This document shows positions 45,466-55,714 of a stretch of 64,000 nt of DNA, one piece after another. Source of the DNA: Edaphobacter modestus (lineage in GTDB: Bacteria > Acidobacteriota > Terriglobia > Terriglobales > Acidobacteriaceae); contig NZ_SHKW01000002.1 in NCBI RefSeq assembly GCF_004217555.1, positions 62,001 to 126,000 on the forward strand, read 5' to 3'. The position numbers were made by a program, and so were the translations under genes. A model generated the notes under the pieces. It was not told the DNA's origin and made no database searches. It saw nothing but the letters and a program-made list of their open reading frames with translations. How positions within the stretch are numbered: position 1 is the stretch's first letter; every line of letters begins with the position of its first letter.

Positions 45466-45805
45466 ACTCCGGACTTTCAGAGCGCACAACATTGCGATAT
45501 TCTTAAGCTCTACTACCTTTTCGGCAGCGATCATGGCTGTAGCTTCCCCTCGAAAGGCGCGACACATCGATCCCCCAGCAGCGTTGACCCGCCTCTTCGA
45601 TGTGATCCTCGGATGCGCTGGTTTTTTGCTGCGGACTCTGAGACCGGGGGGTTGCCTGGACATGCGCTTCCCTAGCCACCATCGGCGTTCCAATCGCCCG
45701 CGCGCTGGATCTGCAACAGCGCACTGGACAGCTCTACCACACCGGTTAGACAACCAAGAATGGATTGGCGGGGATGGCCTTGGCGCAGACGGCGGACGGG
45801 TATTT

Positions 45806-48800
45806 GTGAGAAGGAACTACAGTAGGACTCTAGCGCTTCAACGGCGGTTGTTTTTCCGCTGCCTCCCGTTGGTTCTATTCCTGGCAAGTACAGTGTTTGC
45901 ACTGAACCCGGAAAGACACATCTCCCAGTATGGTCACACCGCGTGGAGAATACAGGACGGATTGTTTGGTGGCGAGGTACGTACCGTTACCCAGACCACG
46001 GATGGGTACATTTGGATAGGAACCGAAGCCGGACTTTTCAGATTTGACGGGGTCCGGTTCGTCTCATCGACTTCGCAGGAGGTGGAACAGATGCCTTCCA
46101 CCTCTATCACTGCTCTGCTGGGCGCACGAGACGGAAGCCTTTGGATCGGCACCGATGCCGGTCTGGTCCATCGGGTAAACCAACACCTGATCACTTATCT
46201 AAAGGGAGAGGGGGAAATCTCATCCATCCTTCAAGATGTGAACGGGGAAATCTGGATCACGCGTAATCGAAGTGGCGATAACACCCAGCCACTTTGCAAG
46301 GTCATCGGTATAGGAGTTCGTTGTTATGGGAACGAGGACGGGGTGCCTGCGTTCATCGCAGGACCTCTAGTGCAGGACGCTTCGAGCAATCTTTGGATCG
46401 GCGGCGACACAACACTTCTCAGATGGCGACCGGGATCATCTAACGCTTATAGACCTAAGGCATTGAAATCCAATGCGGGAGTGGACGGGGTGGAGGCCTT
46501 GTCAGTTGCAGCAGATGGCTCTCTCTGGGTTGGAATGGCTCTCAGGGGCCGCGGTCTGGGATTGCAACATCTGGTCGATGGCAGGCTGAAATCATTTGTC
46601 GCGCCCAAGTTAAATGGCGAAACCGTGGAAGTCACAGAGCTCTTGGAAGATCATCAGAAGAACCTCTGGGTCGGGACCAGCAACCAGGGTATCTACAGAA
46701 TTCACGGTGCTGACGTCGATCATTATCGAACGACGGACGGCTTGTCGAGTGACTTCATATCCCAGTTTTATGAGGACCGTGAAGGCAACCTCTGGGTGGC
46801 TACGGCGAATGGCCTCGATTGCTTCCGTGACCTTCGGGTGAGTAGCTTTTCCACACACGAAGGACTAAGCGCGGACGCAGTCGATTCGGTTCTGGCGTCG
46901 CGGGATGGCACCATCTGGATCGGAAATGCGAGCAAGCTAAATGTCCTTGGCCCGGGTGGGGTGCCTTCTCAGGTTGGGAATGCTTTGCAAGGACATCAAG
47001 TTACGTCAATGATCGAAGACCACGCCGGTCGATTGTGGGCCGGAATCGACAATACCGTATCGATCTATCAGGGGGGAAAGTTTAGTCAGATTAAGAGGAA
47101 GGACGGCAGCCCGGTCGGAGTAGTGTTGGGGATGACTGAAGATTCGGAGCACAACATATGGGTTGAGATCAAGGGGCCGCCATGGACGCTCATTCGCATT
47201 CAGGATCAGAAAGTCCGAGAAGCGTTCCCAGCGCCGCAGATGCAATTAGCCCGCAAAATTGCGGCTGATCCGCAAAGCGGGATCTGGTTAGGCCTTTTGA
47301 ATGGTGATCTGGCTCGTTATCGGTCTGGCAAGACAGAGACCTTCCCCTTCCCGCACCACCCTGGTTCTCGGGTTAACGAGCTCATCGCAGCTTCCGATGG
47401 ATCTATATTAGGAGCGACTGCATTCGGAGTCGTCGGTTGGAAAAACGGTAAACAACAGATTCTCACTGTCCGCAACGGCCTGCCTTGCGACAGCATCCAC
47501 ACACTCATTTCGGACGATCGAGGCGACCTATGGCTTTACGCGCAGTGTGGTCTCGTGGAAATCGCAGATGCCGAACTGCAGCGATGGTGGCGGCGACCTG
47601 AGAGCACGCTGAAAATGAGAGTTTTCGACGTGTTGGACGGAGTGCAGCCGGGCCAAGGTCATTTCAATGCGAGTGCAAAAAGTCCAGACGGGCGATTGTG
47701 GTTCGCCAACGGCAGCATACTACAAATGATCGATCCAGATCATATAGCCGGAAACCATGTAGTGCCGCCAGTACATATCGAGGGTATCGTCGCAGATCGA
47801 AAGAGCTACTCCCCGCAGGATGGGCTTAGCCTTCCTCCTCTAACCCGCGATCTTGAGGTTGACTACACTGCACTCAGCTTCGTTGTGCCGCAAAAGGCTC
47901 TGTTTCGCTACATGCTTGAAGGCCACGACGCAGACTGGCAGGAACCCGGAACGCGGCGCCAAGCTTTTTATAATAATCTCCGTCCGGGCCACTATCGCTT
48001 CCGCGTGCTGGCCTGCAACAACGATGGCGTATGGACTTCAACTCCGGCTGTATGGCGCTTCGTTATTCTGCCTGCGTATTACCAGACGCTTTGGTTTAAA
48101 GCGGCATTGTGGACAACCGCCGTCATGCTGTTGTGGCTGCTCTATCTTTACCGCCTGAGGCAGCTTAGTGAGCAAATTCACAGTCGCCTCAACGTGCGCC
48201 TGAGAGAGAGGGATCGGATCGCGCGCGAATTGCATGACACTTTATTGCAGGGATTCCAGGGACTCGTCCTTCGATTTCAAGCTATTCTCAACCGCATCCC
48301 TGCAGACGACCCGCTTCGTTCAAGTGTAGAGAACGTCCTTCTCCGAGCCGATGAGGTCCTGATCGAAGGCCGGGACCGGGTACGTGAAATTCGGTCGGAG
48401 CCATCCCGCGACCTCCCTGACCTGCTGGAGTCATTCGGAAATAGCCTGGCATCCAAATCGACCTCCTTTCAGTTATTCCTTGTAGGAACAGTTGTGGCGC
48501 TCAGACCGGTCATTTGCGACGACGTATACTGCATCGCTCGCGAAGCATTGACCAATGCCTTCCGTCATGCTTCCGCAAACCATGTCGAGGCTGAGCTCAC
48601 GTATGACCGGGCACAATTCAGTTTGAGAATCCGCGACAATGGAACCGGCATGGATGAACAGACGGCAAGCAGGGGACGCTTGGGTCATTGGGGGCTTCAG
48701 GGAATGCGCGAGAGAGCCAACTTGTTAGGCGGGAAATTGTCCATCTGGAGCCGTCCCGGTGCCGGTACTGAAGTTGAATTACTGATACCGGGAAAGCTCG

Positions 48801-48874
48801 CTTATGCGGAGTGCCGACGATCAGATAAAGTAGCGTGGTGGAAACGCGTGATTTGGCGTCGGAGGCGAAGCTAA
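45806..48874 (+). CDS. Propeller-type hybrid sensor histidine kinase
   Basis: GTG 45806 was chosen because it directly precedes a membrane-targeting segment (FFRCLPLVLFLASTVFA); upstream codons are not protein-like. The 1022-residue protein then has about 12 two-component propeller repeats with W-I-G-T motifs (TDGYIWIGTEAGLFRFDG), a Y_Y_Y domain (about 690-760), one membrane segment (about 780), a HisKA_3 domain with phosphoacceptor His in RIARELHDTLLQGF, and a HATPase domain with N and G boxes (REALTNAFRHA, RDNGTGMDE). Periplasmic sensing, cytoplasmic kinase; partner is the following NarL-type regulator (TAATG overlap). Ligand unknown. Confidence 0.9.
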   Translation: MRRNYSRTLALQRRLFFRCLPLVLFLASTVFALNPERHISQYGHTAWRIQDGLFGGEVRTVTQTTDGYIWIGTEAGLFRFDGVRFVSSTSQEVEQMPSTSITALLGARDGSLWIGTDAGLVHRVNQHLITYLKGEGEISSILQDVNGEIWITRNRSGDNTQPLCKVIGIGVRCYGNEDGVPAFIAGPLVQDASSNLWIGGDTTLLRWRPGSSNAYRPKALKSNAGVDGVEALSVAADGSLWVGMALRGRGLGLQHLVDGRLKSFVAPKLNGETVEVTELLEDHQKNLWVGTSNQGIYRIHGADVDHYRTTDGLSSDFISQFYEDREGNLWVATANGLDCFRDLRVSSFSTHEGLSADAVDSVLASRDGTIWIGNASKLNVLGPGGVPSQVGNALQGHQVTSMIEDHAGRLWAGIDNTVSIYQGGKFSQIKRKDGSPVGVVLGMTEDSEHNIWVEIKGPPWTLIRIQDQKVREAFPAPQMQLARKIAADPQSGIWLGLLNGDLARYRSGKTETFPFPHHPGSRVNELIAASDGSILGATAFGVVGWKNGKQQILTVRNGLPCDSIHTLISDDRGDLWLYAQCGLVEIADAELQRWWRRPESTLKMRVFDVLDGVQPGQGHFNASAKSPDGRLWFANGSILQMIDPDHIAGNHVVPPVHIEGIVADRKSYSPQDGLSLPPLTRDLEVDYTALSFVVPQKALFRYMLEGHDADWQEPGTRRQAFYNNLRPGHYRFRVLACNNDGVWTSTPAVWRFVILPAYYQTLWFKAALWTTAVMLLWLLYLYRLRQLSEQIHSRLNVRLRERDRIARELHDTLLQGFQGLVLRFQAILNRIPADDPLRSSVENVLLRADEVLIEGRDRVREIRSEPSRDLPDLLESFGNSLASKSTSFQLFLVGTVVALRPVICDDVYCIAREALTNAFRHASANHVEAELTYDRAQFSLRIRDNGTGMDEQTASRGRLGHWGLQGMRERANLLGGKLSIWSRPGAGTEVELLIPGKLAYAECRRSDKVAWWKRVIWRRRRS

Positions 48875-49500
48875 TGCGGGTTTCCGGTGAAATCACGGTT
48901 ATGGTCGTCGACGACCACCCGCTGTTGCGAGAAGGTATCGCGGCTGTCCTCGAGGGCGAGGCGAAGATCGCACTTGTAGCTGAGGCGGCGAATGGACGGG
49001 AGGCTATCGAGAGATTTCGTGCCTTCTGCCCGGATGTCACGTTGATGGATCTTCAGCTACCCGACATCAGCGGCATTGAGGCCATCAAGTCGATACGTCT
49101 CGAATTTCCTTCAGCGCGTTTCATTGTGCTGACAACCTATCCTGGTGATGTTCAGGTTCTGCGAGCCCTCAAAGCAGGCGCTGCCGGTTACATGCTCAAA
49201 ACCTCGCTTCGAACAGATCTGGTTGATGCCATTCGGGCGGTGCACCAGGGCCTGCGCCGCATCCCGCCCGAAATCGCGAAAGAACTTGCAGAGCACGTTA
49301 CCGACGATATCCTCTCCGAACGTGAGATCGAGGTACTTCGCCGCGTCGCGGCAGGCACCTCCAACAAGATCATTGCCGATCAACTCAACGTGACCGAAGC
49401 TACAGTGAAGGCGCACATGAAGAACATTCTTGCGAAGCTCGGAGCCAATGATCGCACGCATGCTGTGACCATTGCCCTGAGGCGCGGCTTTCTTCCTTAG
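48874..49500 (+). CDS. NarL/LuxR-family response regulator
   Basis: Start ATG 48874 overlaps the kinase stop and has GGAGG upstream. The 208-residue protein has a REC domain (MVVDDHPLLREG; phosphoacceptor in VTLMDLQLPDISG; Lys in GYMLKTS) and a LuxR-type helix-turn-helix (LSEREIEVLRRVAAGTSNKI, TVKAHMKNILAKLGA). It is surely the partner of the HisKA_3 kinase before it. The regulon is not evident from the neighbours. Confidence 0.94.
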   Translation: MRVSGEITVMVVDDHPLLREGIAAVLEGEAKIALVAEAANGREAIERFRAFCPDVTLMDLQLPDISGIEAIKSIRLEFPSARFIVLTTYPGDVQVLRALKAGAAGYMLKTSLRTDLVDAIRAVHQGLRRIPPEIAKELAEHVTDDILSEREIEVLRRVAAGTSNKIIADQLNVTEATVKAHMKNILAKLGANDRTHAVTIALRRGFLP

Positions 49501-49634
49501 CTTCTCACTCCGGACCGATGGCGTGAAACCGCTTGGTTTAAGCCTCTTCACAAAATCACCCCGCCATCATGGGTAGGCGAACGGTATGAATATGAACGCA
49601 GTCGTACCGCTGTGTTCTGGATCTTTGCAGCTGG

Positions 49635-50600
49635 TTATTGCAACTTGGTCTGATGGTACTCAACGAGTTGCTTGGTTATCCAAATTCCAATGCCCGTGCA
49701 AAGATGGCCTTTAGTTGTGAAAAACGGCTCGAATATTCTCGACAGATGTTCCTGCTGGATACCCGCGCCACTATCTCGATCACAATCTGAACCCCTTCTT
49801 TCTCTGAGTTAGTTGTTTCACTAATCTGAATGTGAAGACCTCCTGCTTGGGGCATCGCGTCAATGGAGTTGGCAATGACATTTGAGAACACCTGCACCAG
49901 TTCACCTCTGTTAGCGACAACAGGACGATGATTGTCCAATCGACAATCGACGCAGATCCCATTGGGCCTTAGCTTCGTTTGTAATTGGTTAGCACTTGTT
50001 CCACCGATTCTCCAAGACCGACCTTGACCGGCGCGGCCTGCTCACGATGTAGGTAGTAGCCCAACGTTGCCTCACAATGTGAGCAACTCGTTCAAGATCC
50101 TTCTCCGCTAGCCGCGTGCCTTGTTAATCGAGACGCTCGTCCGGGCAAGAAAGACGAGATTCAGCACTGACTCAAGCGGATTGTCGATTTCATGAGCAAC
50201 CGTCGCGGCCATGCGTCCAGTCGCGGCGAGTTTTGCAGACTGAATCAGCAATCGTTCCATTTTCTTGCGCTCCGAAATGTTGCGAGCCGTTTTGGAAGCA
50301 CCGATAATACGGGCTTATCGTCTCTGATGGGAGAGATAGTTACTGAGACTTCAAACCTCTAACTTGATCCTTGTCGTCTCGTAGTGGTCGATCCGCGCAC
50401 CCGACTTCAATTTCGTCAGGATCATATCTTCTTCGTTATGCATCTCCACGGGTATCAACTGCTGAATAGAATTGCCGATAATTTCTTCTGCGGTATACCC
50501 AAACATCCGACCTCGCGACGTCCTTCCAACTTGTGACAATCTAGTAGAGATCGGATCATCCACGCTTTTTACTGGTTGCGATTGTTGAGTGGATAGCGCG
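49635..50600 (-). pseudogene. PAS-domain histidine kinase, heavily frameshifted
   Basis: Read on the minus strand, pieces of one kinase follow in order but in different frames: PAS domain (GRMFGYTAEEIIGNSIQQL), linker (ARNISERKKMERLLIQSAKL), phosphoacceptor His in AATVAHEIDNPLESVLNL, N box (FSNVIANSIDAMPQAGG), F box (FEPFFTTKG) and G box (GIGIWITKQLVEYHQ) up to TAA 49635. Several indels and stops separate them. A decayed soluble kinase. Confidence 0.82.
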
Positions 50601-50919
50601 CCCGCTTTCGCTCAAAACAAAATGACGGCATGGTGAAGCCTGACCACCTGGAACGCAAAACAGAATTCCGGGCGCTAGAGCGTGGCTCAAAAGTAGTAGA
50701 GAAGAACTATTCGATCGCACGATGCGTCCGCGGACGAAGTGCGTCATTATCCCCTTACTGATGGCGGAGCAGTCAGTGAAAGGCTCCATCATGAGGGTTA
50801 CAGCGGCAGGTGTTCAACTACGTCGCGAATGTCCGAAATTGCTGTATCGGCGTCATGGCACTCTTCGAGATGGCGATCTAATCGGAGCTAGTCAGACGCG
50901 ACAACCAAGGAGGAAACAC

Positions 50920-52353
50920 ATGAAGAAACTAACGACTGCATTCGGCGCGCCTGTTGTCGACAACCAGAATATCCAAACCGCGGGGCGGCGCGGTCCCGCA
51001 TTACTGCAGGATGTCTGGTTGCTTGAGAAGATGGCGCACTTCGACCGGGAGGTGATTCCAGAGCGCCGTATGCATGCAAAGGGCGCCGGTGCTCATGGAA
51101 CGTTCACTGTCACCCACGACATCATTAAGTACACCAAGGCGAAGATCTTCTCCGAGATCGGGAAGAAGACCCAAATGTTTGCCCGCTTCTCAACGGTCGC
51201 CGGCGAACGCGGTGCCGCGGACGCCGAGCGAGACATCCGTGGATTCGCGTTGAAGTTCTACACAGACGAGGGCAACTGGGACCTCGTGGGTAACAATACT
51301 CCGGTCTTCTTCCTTCGCGATCCTTTGAAGTTTCCGGATCTGAACCATGCAATTAAGCGAGATCCAAGAACTGGCATGCGAAGCGCAGATAATAACTGGG
51401 ATTTCTGGTCTCTGTTGCCGGAAGCGTTGCATCAGGTCACCGTCGTCATGAGTGATCGTGGTATACCGAAGTCTTTCCGCCATATGCATGGGTTCGGGAG
51501 TCACACCTACAGCTTCATTAACTCCGAGAACAAACGATTTTGGGTGAAGTTCACCTTCAAGACTCAACAGGGCATTCAAAACCTGACGGACGCTGAGGCA
51601 GGAGATATCATCGCGAGTGATCGTGAGAGTCATCAGCGGGACCTTTACGAATCCATTGAGCGGGGCGAATTTCCCCGGTGGAAGCTCTATGTCCAGATCA
51701 TGAACGAAGAGGATGCGAACACCTATCACATCCATCCGTTCGACTTGACCAAGGTGTGGCCGCATAGCGACTACCCGCTCATCGAAGTTGGCATCCTTGA
51801 GCTCAATCGCAATCCAGACAACTTCTTTGCGGAGACGGAACAGGCTGCCTTCTCGCCGGCGAACATCGTTCCCGGTATCAGCTTCTCTCCGGACAAGATG
51901 CTCCAAGGTCGGCTGTTCTCGTATGGAGATACACAGCGGTACCGACTCGGGGTCAATCACAGCCTCATCCCAATCAATGCGCCGCAGTGCCCGTTCCACA
52001 GCTACCACCGTGACGGGGCCATGCGAGTCGATGGCAACAGCGGGGGAGCTACCAGCTATGAGCCGAACCGTCACGGTGAATGGCAGGAGCAACCTGACTT
52101 TGCGGAGCCGCCATTGGCCATCAATGGTGATGCCGGCAGGTTCAACTTCCGCGAGGATGACCATGACTACTACTCTCAGCCCGGCAATCTCTTTCGCATG
52201 CTGAAGCCGGATGAGCAGCAGCGTCTGTTCGAGAACACCGCTCGTGCGATCGGAGGAGCCTCGAAAGAAGTGCAGGATCGTCATATCGGCAACTGCTCGA
52301 AGGCTGACCCGGCATACGGAGAGGGTGTAGCCAAAGCCATCGCAGCGCTCTAG
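50920..52353 (+). CDS. Monofunctional haem catalase
   Basis: Start ATG 50920 has AAGGAGG just upstream; an upstream extension to 50722 is not used. The 477-residue protein matches small-subunit (clade 3) catalases: distal His in RRMHAKGAGAHGTF, Asn in GNNTPVFFLRDP, and the proximal Tyr in RLFSYGDTQRYRLG. No flavodoxin-like C-terminal domain. It degrades hydrogen peroxide in the cytoplasm. The aquaporin gene follows 28 bp downstream and is probably cotranscribed. Confidence 0.97.
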   Translation: MKKLTTAFGAPVVDNQNIQTAGRRGPALLQDVWLLEKMAHFDREVIPERRMHAKGAGAHGTFTVTHDIIKYTKAKIFSEIGKKTQMFARFSTVAGERGAADAERDIRGFALKFYTDEGNWDLVGNNTPVFFLRDPLKFPDLNHAIKRDPRTGMRSADNNWDFWSLLPEALHQVTVVMSDRGIPKSFRHMHGFGSHTYSFINSENKRFWVKFTFKTQQGIQNLTDAEAGDIIASDRESHQRDLYESIERGEFPRWKLYVQIMNEEDANTYHIHPFDLTKVWPHSDYPLIEVGILELNRNPDNFFAETEQAAFSPANIVPGISFSPDKMLQGRLFSYGDTQRYRLGVNHSLIPINAPQCPFHSYHRDGAMRVDGNSGGATSYEPNRHGEWQEQPDFAEPPLAINGDAGRFNFREDDHDYYSQPGNLFRMLKPDEQQRLFENTARAIGGASKEVQDRHIGNCSKADPAYGEGVAKAIAAL

Positions 52354-52381
52354 CAACATCGAGAGTCGAAGGAGGTAGTTT

Positions 52382-53065
52382 ATGCAGAAGTACGTGGCTG
52401 AATTCATCGGGACCTTTTTCTTGGTTCTGACAGTTGGGTGCACGGTCATCGGCCACGGTGCCGGTCCGTTCGCCCCTCTGGCAATCGGTTCCGCGCTTAT
52501 GGTAATGATTTTTGCGGGCGGGCATGTTTCCGGAGGGCACTTCAATCCGGCCGTTACGCTCGGCGTCTGGTTGCGCGGGAAGTGCGAGACCAAAGATGTC
52601 GTGCCGTACATGATTTTCCAGATCATGGGGGCTGTGTTGGCGGGCTTGGTCGTCAAGTTCTTAAAGGGAGGGGCCATTGTTACACCGCTCCACCCGGCGA
52701 CCGTACCAGCGCTTCTGGCAGAGTTTCTTTTCACCTTTGCGCTCGTTTACGTCGTGCTGAACGTCGCTACGGCAAAGGGTACGTCGGGAAATTCTTTCTA
52801 TGGGCTGGCGATCGGATTCACGGTGCTGGTGGGGGCGTTTTCCGTCGGCAACATTTCCGGTGGAGCGTTCAACCCGGCGGTGGCGACGGGCATCTCCGTT
52901 CTCGGGCTGTCGTCCTGGCAGAATATCTGGATTTACCTGATAGCTGAATTTGGCGGCGCCGCAGTGGCAGCAGGCGCTTTCAAGATACTGAATCCAGCCG
53001 AACGTGAAGATGTTCATCGGCTCCAATCGAGGGATCAACCGCGAGAACAAAGGGAGGTTGCCTGA
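52382..53065 (+). CDS. Aquaporin/MIP-family channel
   Basis: The 227-residue protein has six membrane helices and both NPA motifs, GGHFNPAVTLGVW and GGAFNPAVATGIS. The start codon has GGAGG nearby. Residues after the second NPA lack the aspartate typical of glycerol facilitators, which favours a water-type aquaporin. Its place directly behind a catalase suggests that hydrogen peroxide may be a substrate, but that is an inference from context. Confidence 0.9.
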   Translation: MQKYVAEFIGTFFLVLTVGCTVIGHGAGPFAPLAIGSALMVMIFAGGHVSGGHFNPAVTLGVWLRGKCETKDVVPYMIFQIMGAVLAGLVVKFLKGGAIVTPLHPATVPALLAEFLFTFALVYVVLNVATAKGTSGNSFYGLAIGFTVLVGAFSVGNISGGAFNPAVATGISVLGLSSWQNIWIYLIAEFGGAAVAAGAFKILNPAEREDVHRLQSRDQPREQREVA

Positions 53066-53272
53066 CCGGCTGCCTTCCAGGACAGCTATTCACATAGTTA
53101 GATCGTCTCTTAGGCTTTCCAACCTCCGCTAGTGTGGCGCTCTTCCAGCCACACTGGCGGCAGAGGGAAATCAACGCTCATTTTTGGTTCGCTTCACCGC
53201 GGCATGAGCCGAACGAGTAGTAACAGGTTACAGAACCCGAAGGCAACTTCGAGTATTGAAGGATTGAGAGAA

Positions 53273-53806
53273 ATGAGAAGAGTATGGATTGTATTGGCAA
53301 TGCTTGCGGCAACTCTGGCAGGTGGAGCGCCGCTGGCGCAAGCACAAGAGCAAAAGGGCCCAACTCTGGGCGGGCATATCGGCTTCCTCCTCCCGCTGGT
53401 GACACACTCCGGAGGCCAGACCATCAACAATCTGACAGATCAGCTTGCGGTTGGATTTCCGACTGGAATTACCGTCAAGGGAAGCGGTCGCATGGCCTTC
53501 GACTTCGAATTTGTCCCACAGATAAATACGACGGGGACCCGGCTAACTACTCTCACCCTTCATCCCGGTCTTATATATAGTCTGGGACACGGCTGGGCAG
53601 CGGGAGGACGATTGGCCTTCGTCGTAGATAACGCGACATGGGGATTCACGCCCCTGGTTAACAAAAGCTGGCCCATCAAGCATAAGAACGGCCTGTTCAA
53701 GGCTTACTTCGTCGAGGCGGACTTGCCAGTCCGTTTCAGTCGGCCGGTAGGCGCGCCTGCGACGAACGCCGTCACATTCGCTATGCACACCGGAGTGTCT
53801 TTCTGA
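53273..53806 (+). CDS. Secreted beta-barrel-like protein
   Basis: Start ATG 53273 (a longer frame to 53132 lacks a signal). The 177-residue protein has a signal peptide (VWIVLAMLAATLAGGAP, cleaved near AQA-Q) and alternating beta strands with aromatic ends (LHPGLIYSLGHGWAAGG, VTFAMHTGVSF), typical of small outer-membrane or periplasmic beta-rich proteins. A terminal phenylalanine suits a Bam-inserted barrel. No specific family was recognised. A hairpin terminator follows. Confidence 0.75.
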   Translation: MRRVWIVLAMLAATLAGGAPLAQAQEQKGPTLGGHIGFLLPLVTHSGGQTINNLTDQLAVGFPTGITVKGSGRMAFDFEFVPQINTTGTRLTTLTLHPGLIYSLGHGWAAGGRLAFVVDNATWGFTPLVNKSWPIKHKNGLFKAYFVEADLPVRFSRPVGAPATNAVTFAMHTGVSF

Positions 53807-53811
53807 GGGCG

Positions 53812-53841
53812 CCGGGGTGCGCTTCCCCGAGTGCACCCCGG
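53812..53841 (+). terminator. Terminator hairpin after secreted protein
   Basis: CCGGGGTGC (53812-53820) pairs with GCACCCCGG (53833-53841) around a 12-base loop, beginning 5 bp after the stop at 53806. The remaining 230 bp to the next gene contain no supported feature. Confidence 0.6.
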
Positions 53842-54073
53842 TGTGGTGCAAATAACTCCTTTTTGCAACGAATGCGAAGCAGGTGGAACGCAGTTCAGGC
53901 GCCCTGGATGAAGAGCCCGGCTCGGGGCAGGCAAGAGGATGGGAAGATGGGACCTGGTGAGCGACCCATGATTGAGAGAGGCTTTTAGGGTTTTGCACTC
54001 AGGAGCAAGGTCGCCGGGTAAGAAACGATTGAGGTAACCCACAGCGCCCGGATGCTGAAGATGGGGAGCAGTA

Positions 54074-54571
54074 GTGGATGCAAATAACGTGAGGCAAGGG
54101 GTGCTAATGCTGAGAATCGACCCGGGTATTTTCCAAGTAGCAGACGAGTTCTTATCAAATCCGATCGCAGCTCGAAAGCGTAAGGCCAGATCGAAGAGAC
54201 TAGCGGCAGACAAACCGACGGTACTTGTAGTCGATGATCAGGAGATCATCGCGGATACGACAGCAGAGATTCTGAACAGATTTGGCTTCCGAGCCGTTCG
54301 CACCTACAACGCGCAAACGGCGCTGCAGATTGCCGCAAAGCTAACGCCGGATTTTTGCTCACTGATGTATCGATGCCAATTATGAATGGGGTGGAACTCG
54401 CCATCGAAATCACCAGGCTATTGCCCGCAACAAAAGATCCTGCTTATTTTCCGCTCAGGCGGGCACTTCAGATATTTTGCGCGAGGGAGAAGAAAAAGGG
54501 TTATGTATTCTCGTTGCCAAACCCATTTATCCCGAGAAACTGATGGAACATCTAAAAAGGAAAAAATAATT
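54074..54571 (+). pseudogene. Response-regulator receiver, multiply frameshifted
   Basis: The first frame gives KPTVLVVDDQEIIADTTAEI and ends after LTPDF; a missing T in GATTTTTGC shifts to LLTDVSMPIMNGVELAIEI (phosphoacceptor Asp), and further single-base indels are needed to read ATKILLFSAQAGTSDIL and KGYVFSL up to the end near KLMEHLKRKK. A stand-alone receiver protein of about 150 residues originally; now decayed. Confidence 0.75.
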
Positions 54572-54599
54572 GCAACCATACACTCACCGAAGAGCAGCG

Positions 54600-54733
54600 A
54601 GTGATATGCCGGTGCTTTTGCCTCCAGCCAGTTCTCTGCCGCTTCCACCTCCAGCGACGAGGTCTCTGTCGTCCGCAACACCGCCCTCCCAATTCCCCCT
54701 GACGATTCCAACGCCTGCGGCATCGCTGCTAAG
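54600..54733 (+). pseudogene. Degenerate copy of small secreted peptide gene
   Basis: This stretch aligns with the front and middle of the gene at 54766-54945 (GAFAS, SAASTSS, ALPIP, DDSNACGIA), but it lacks the start region and the 9 bp that encode the first cysteine motif. It is a tandem, decayed paralogue. Confidence 0.6.
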
Positions 54734-54765
54734 CCATCGCAAAAACATAATAAAGGACAATCCAC

Positions 54766-54945
54766 ATGAAGCTCATCGTTCGTACTGCCGTAGCCGCCCT
54801 CGTTATCACCGGTGCTTTCGCCTCCCGCCAGATCTCTGCCGCTTCTACCTCCAGCGCCAAGGTCGCCCGGAGCAGCGCCCTCCCAATTCCCATGTGCGCT
54901 CCTGACGATCCCAACGCCTGCGGCATCGCTGTCATAAGACGGTAG
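54766..54945 (+). CDS. 59-residue secreted cysteine peptide
   Basis: ATG 54766 with AAAGGA upstream; TAG at 54943-54945. The peptide has a signal sequence (MKLIVRTAVAALVITGAFAS) and a short mature part ending PMCAPDDPNACGIAVIRR, with two cysteines nine residues apart that could form a disulphide. A decayed tandem copy precedes it, which shows the sequence is a real, duplicated gene. Function unknown; the small size and two cysteines suggest a signalling or antimicrobial-type peptide only as a possibility. Confidence 0.6.
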   Translation: MKLIVRTAVAALVITGAFASRQISAASTSSAKVARSSALPIPMCAPDDPNACGIAVIRR

Positions 54946-55154
54946 AAATCCAACCGGCGGCGGGCAAGCTTGGAGAGTGTTCCATTTCTATTGGTGCAGG
55001 AGCTACTTCGAACCCTGATCCTTTCATCAATCTCTAAGCTGCCGAATCCGGCTCCTATCGCAGTGCTTTGTGATCGAGAAGGCAGCTGTTTTTGATCATT
55101 GCTTGGTACCGGCCAAGAACAGTCTCTTCTCGACGGATGAAGGGAGATACCCCC

Positions 55155-55612
55155 ATGGCCGTGTTAACACACGTTAGACAGGAACAATCTGTGGCAATAC
55201 GGCCGAATCGTGTGGACATTTGCCTAATCGACACAAGCTCAGCCGTTCGCCATCTATGCTTCGACATGTTCTCGGAAATTGGATATGAAATATGCGTCTT
55301 TCACTCCTCAGAAACATTCATCCGTTCAGGCTCAGCCGCATCAGTCGACAGCTTAATACTCGGACATACGCGTATGTGTCTAGAAGAGAACGAGCCTCTT
55401 CGTTGGGTCGGAACGTACCGCCCCGAGATCAAACGATCGTGCTGGGGGATGGTCCAGTTCTCGTCCATCGACTCCCCGACCTATTCCATACGTCCTCAAT
55501 CGCCGCTGTGTACGAAAAGTCCCTAGATCGTATCTTGAGACTCCCGCAAGCATTACGCATATTCTGCGATTCATGCACGAAAGTAAGATTTCTACCGAAC
55601 GATCAGGTATAG
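55155..55612 (+). pseudogene. Degenerate receiver-like protein, frameshifted
   Basis: From ATG 55155 the frame reads NRVDICLIDTSSAVRHLCFD and continues to about 55430 (EPLRWVGTYRPEIK), where another frame takes over with TIVLGDGPVLVHRLPDLF and ends at 55612. The layout resembles a receiver domain, but the acidic pocket is poorly kept (IDTS for VDD). A decayed or atypical signalling protein. Confidence 0.5.
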
Positions 55613-55714
55613 AGCGTTCGCGGAGACCTGTGCCGATAGATCAACGTATATCGGTCAAAACTTTCTAGGTGTTTAGTCCCAGCATTTGATGGATGGGATC
55701 GAGAGTAAATCGAC

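Noticed and set aside
45398..45805. N-terminal extension of the sensor kinase frame
   Set aside because: The residues are not protein-like, include the duplicated 33-bp sequence, and precede the membrane-targeting segment.
53543..54213. Two minus-strand frames over the secreted protein and receiver genes
   Set aside because: Shadows of the forward genes with no signal, motif or ribosome site.
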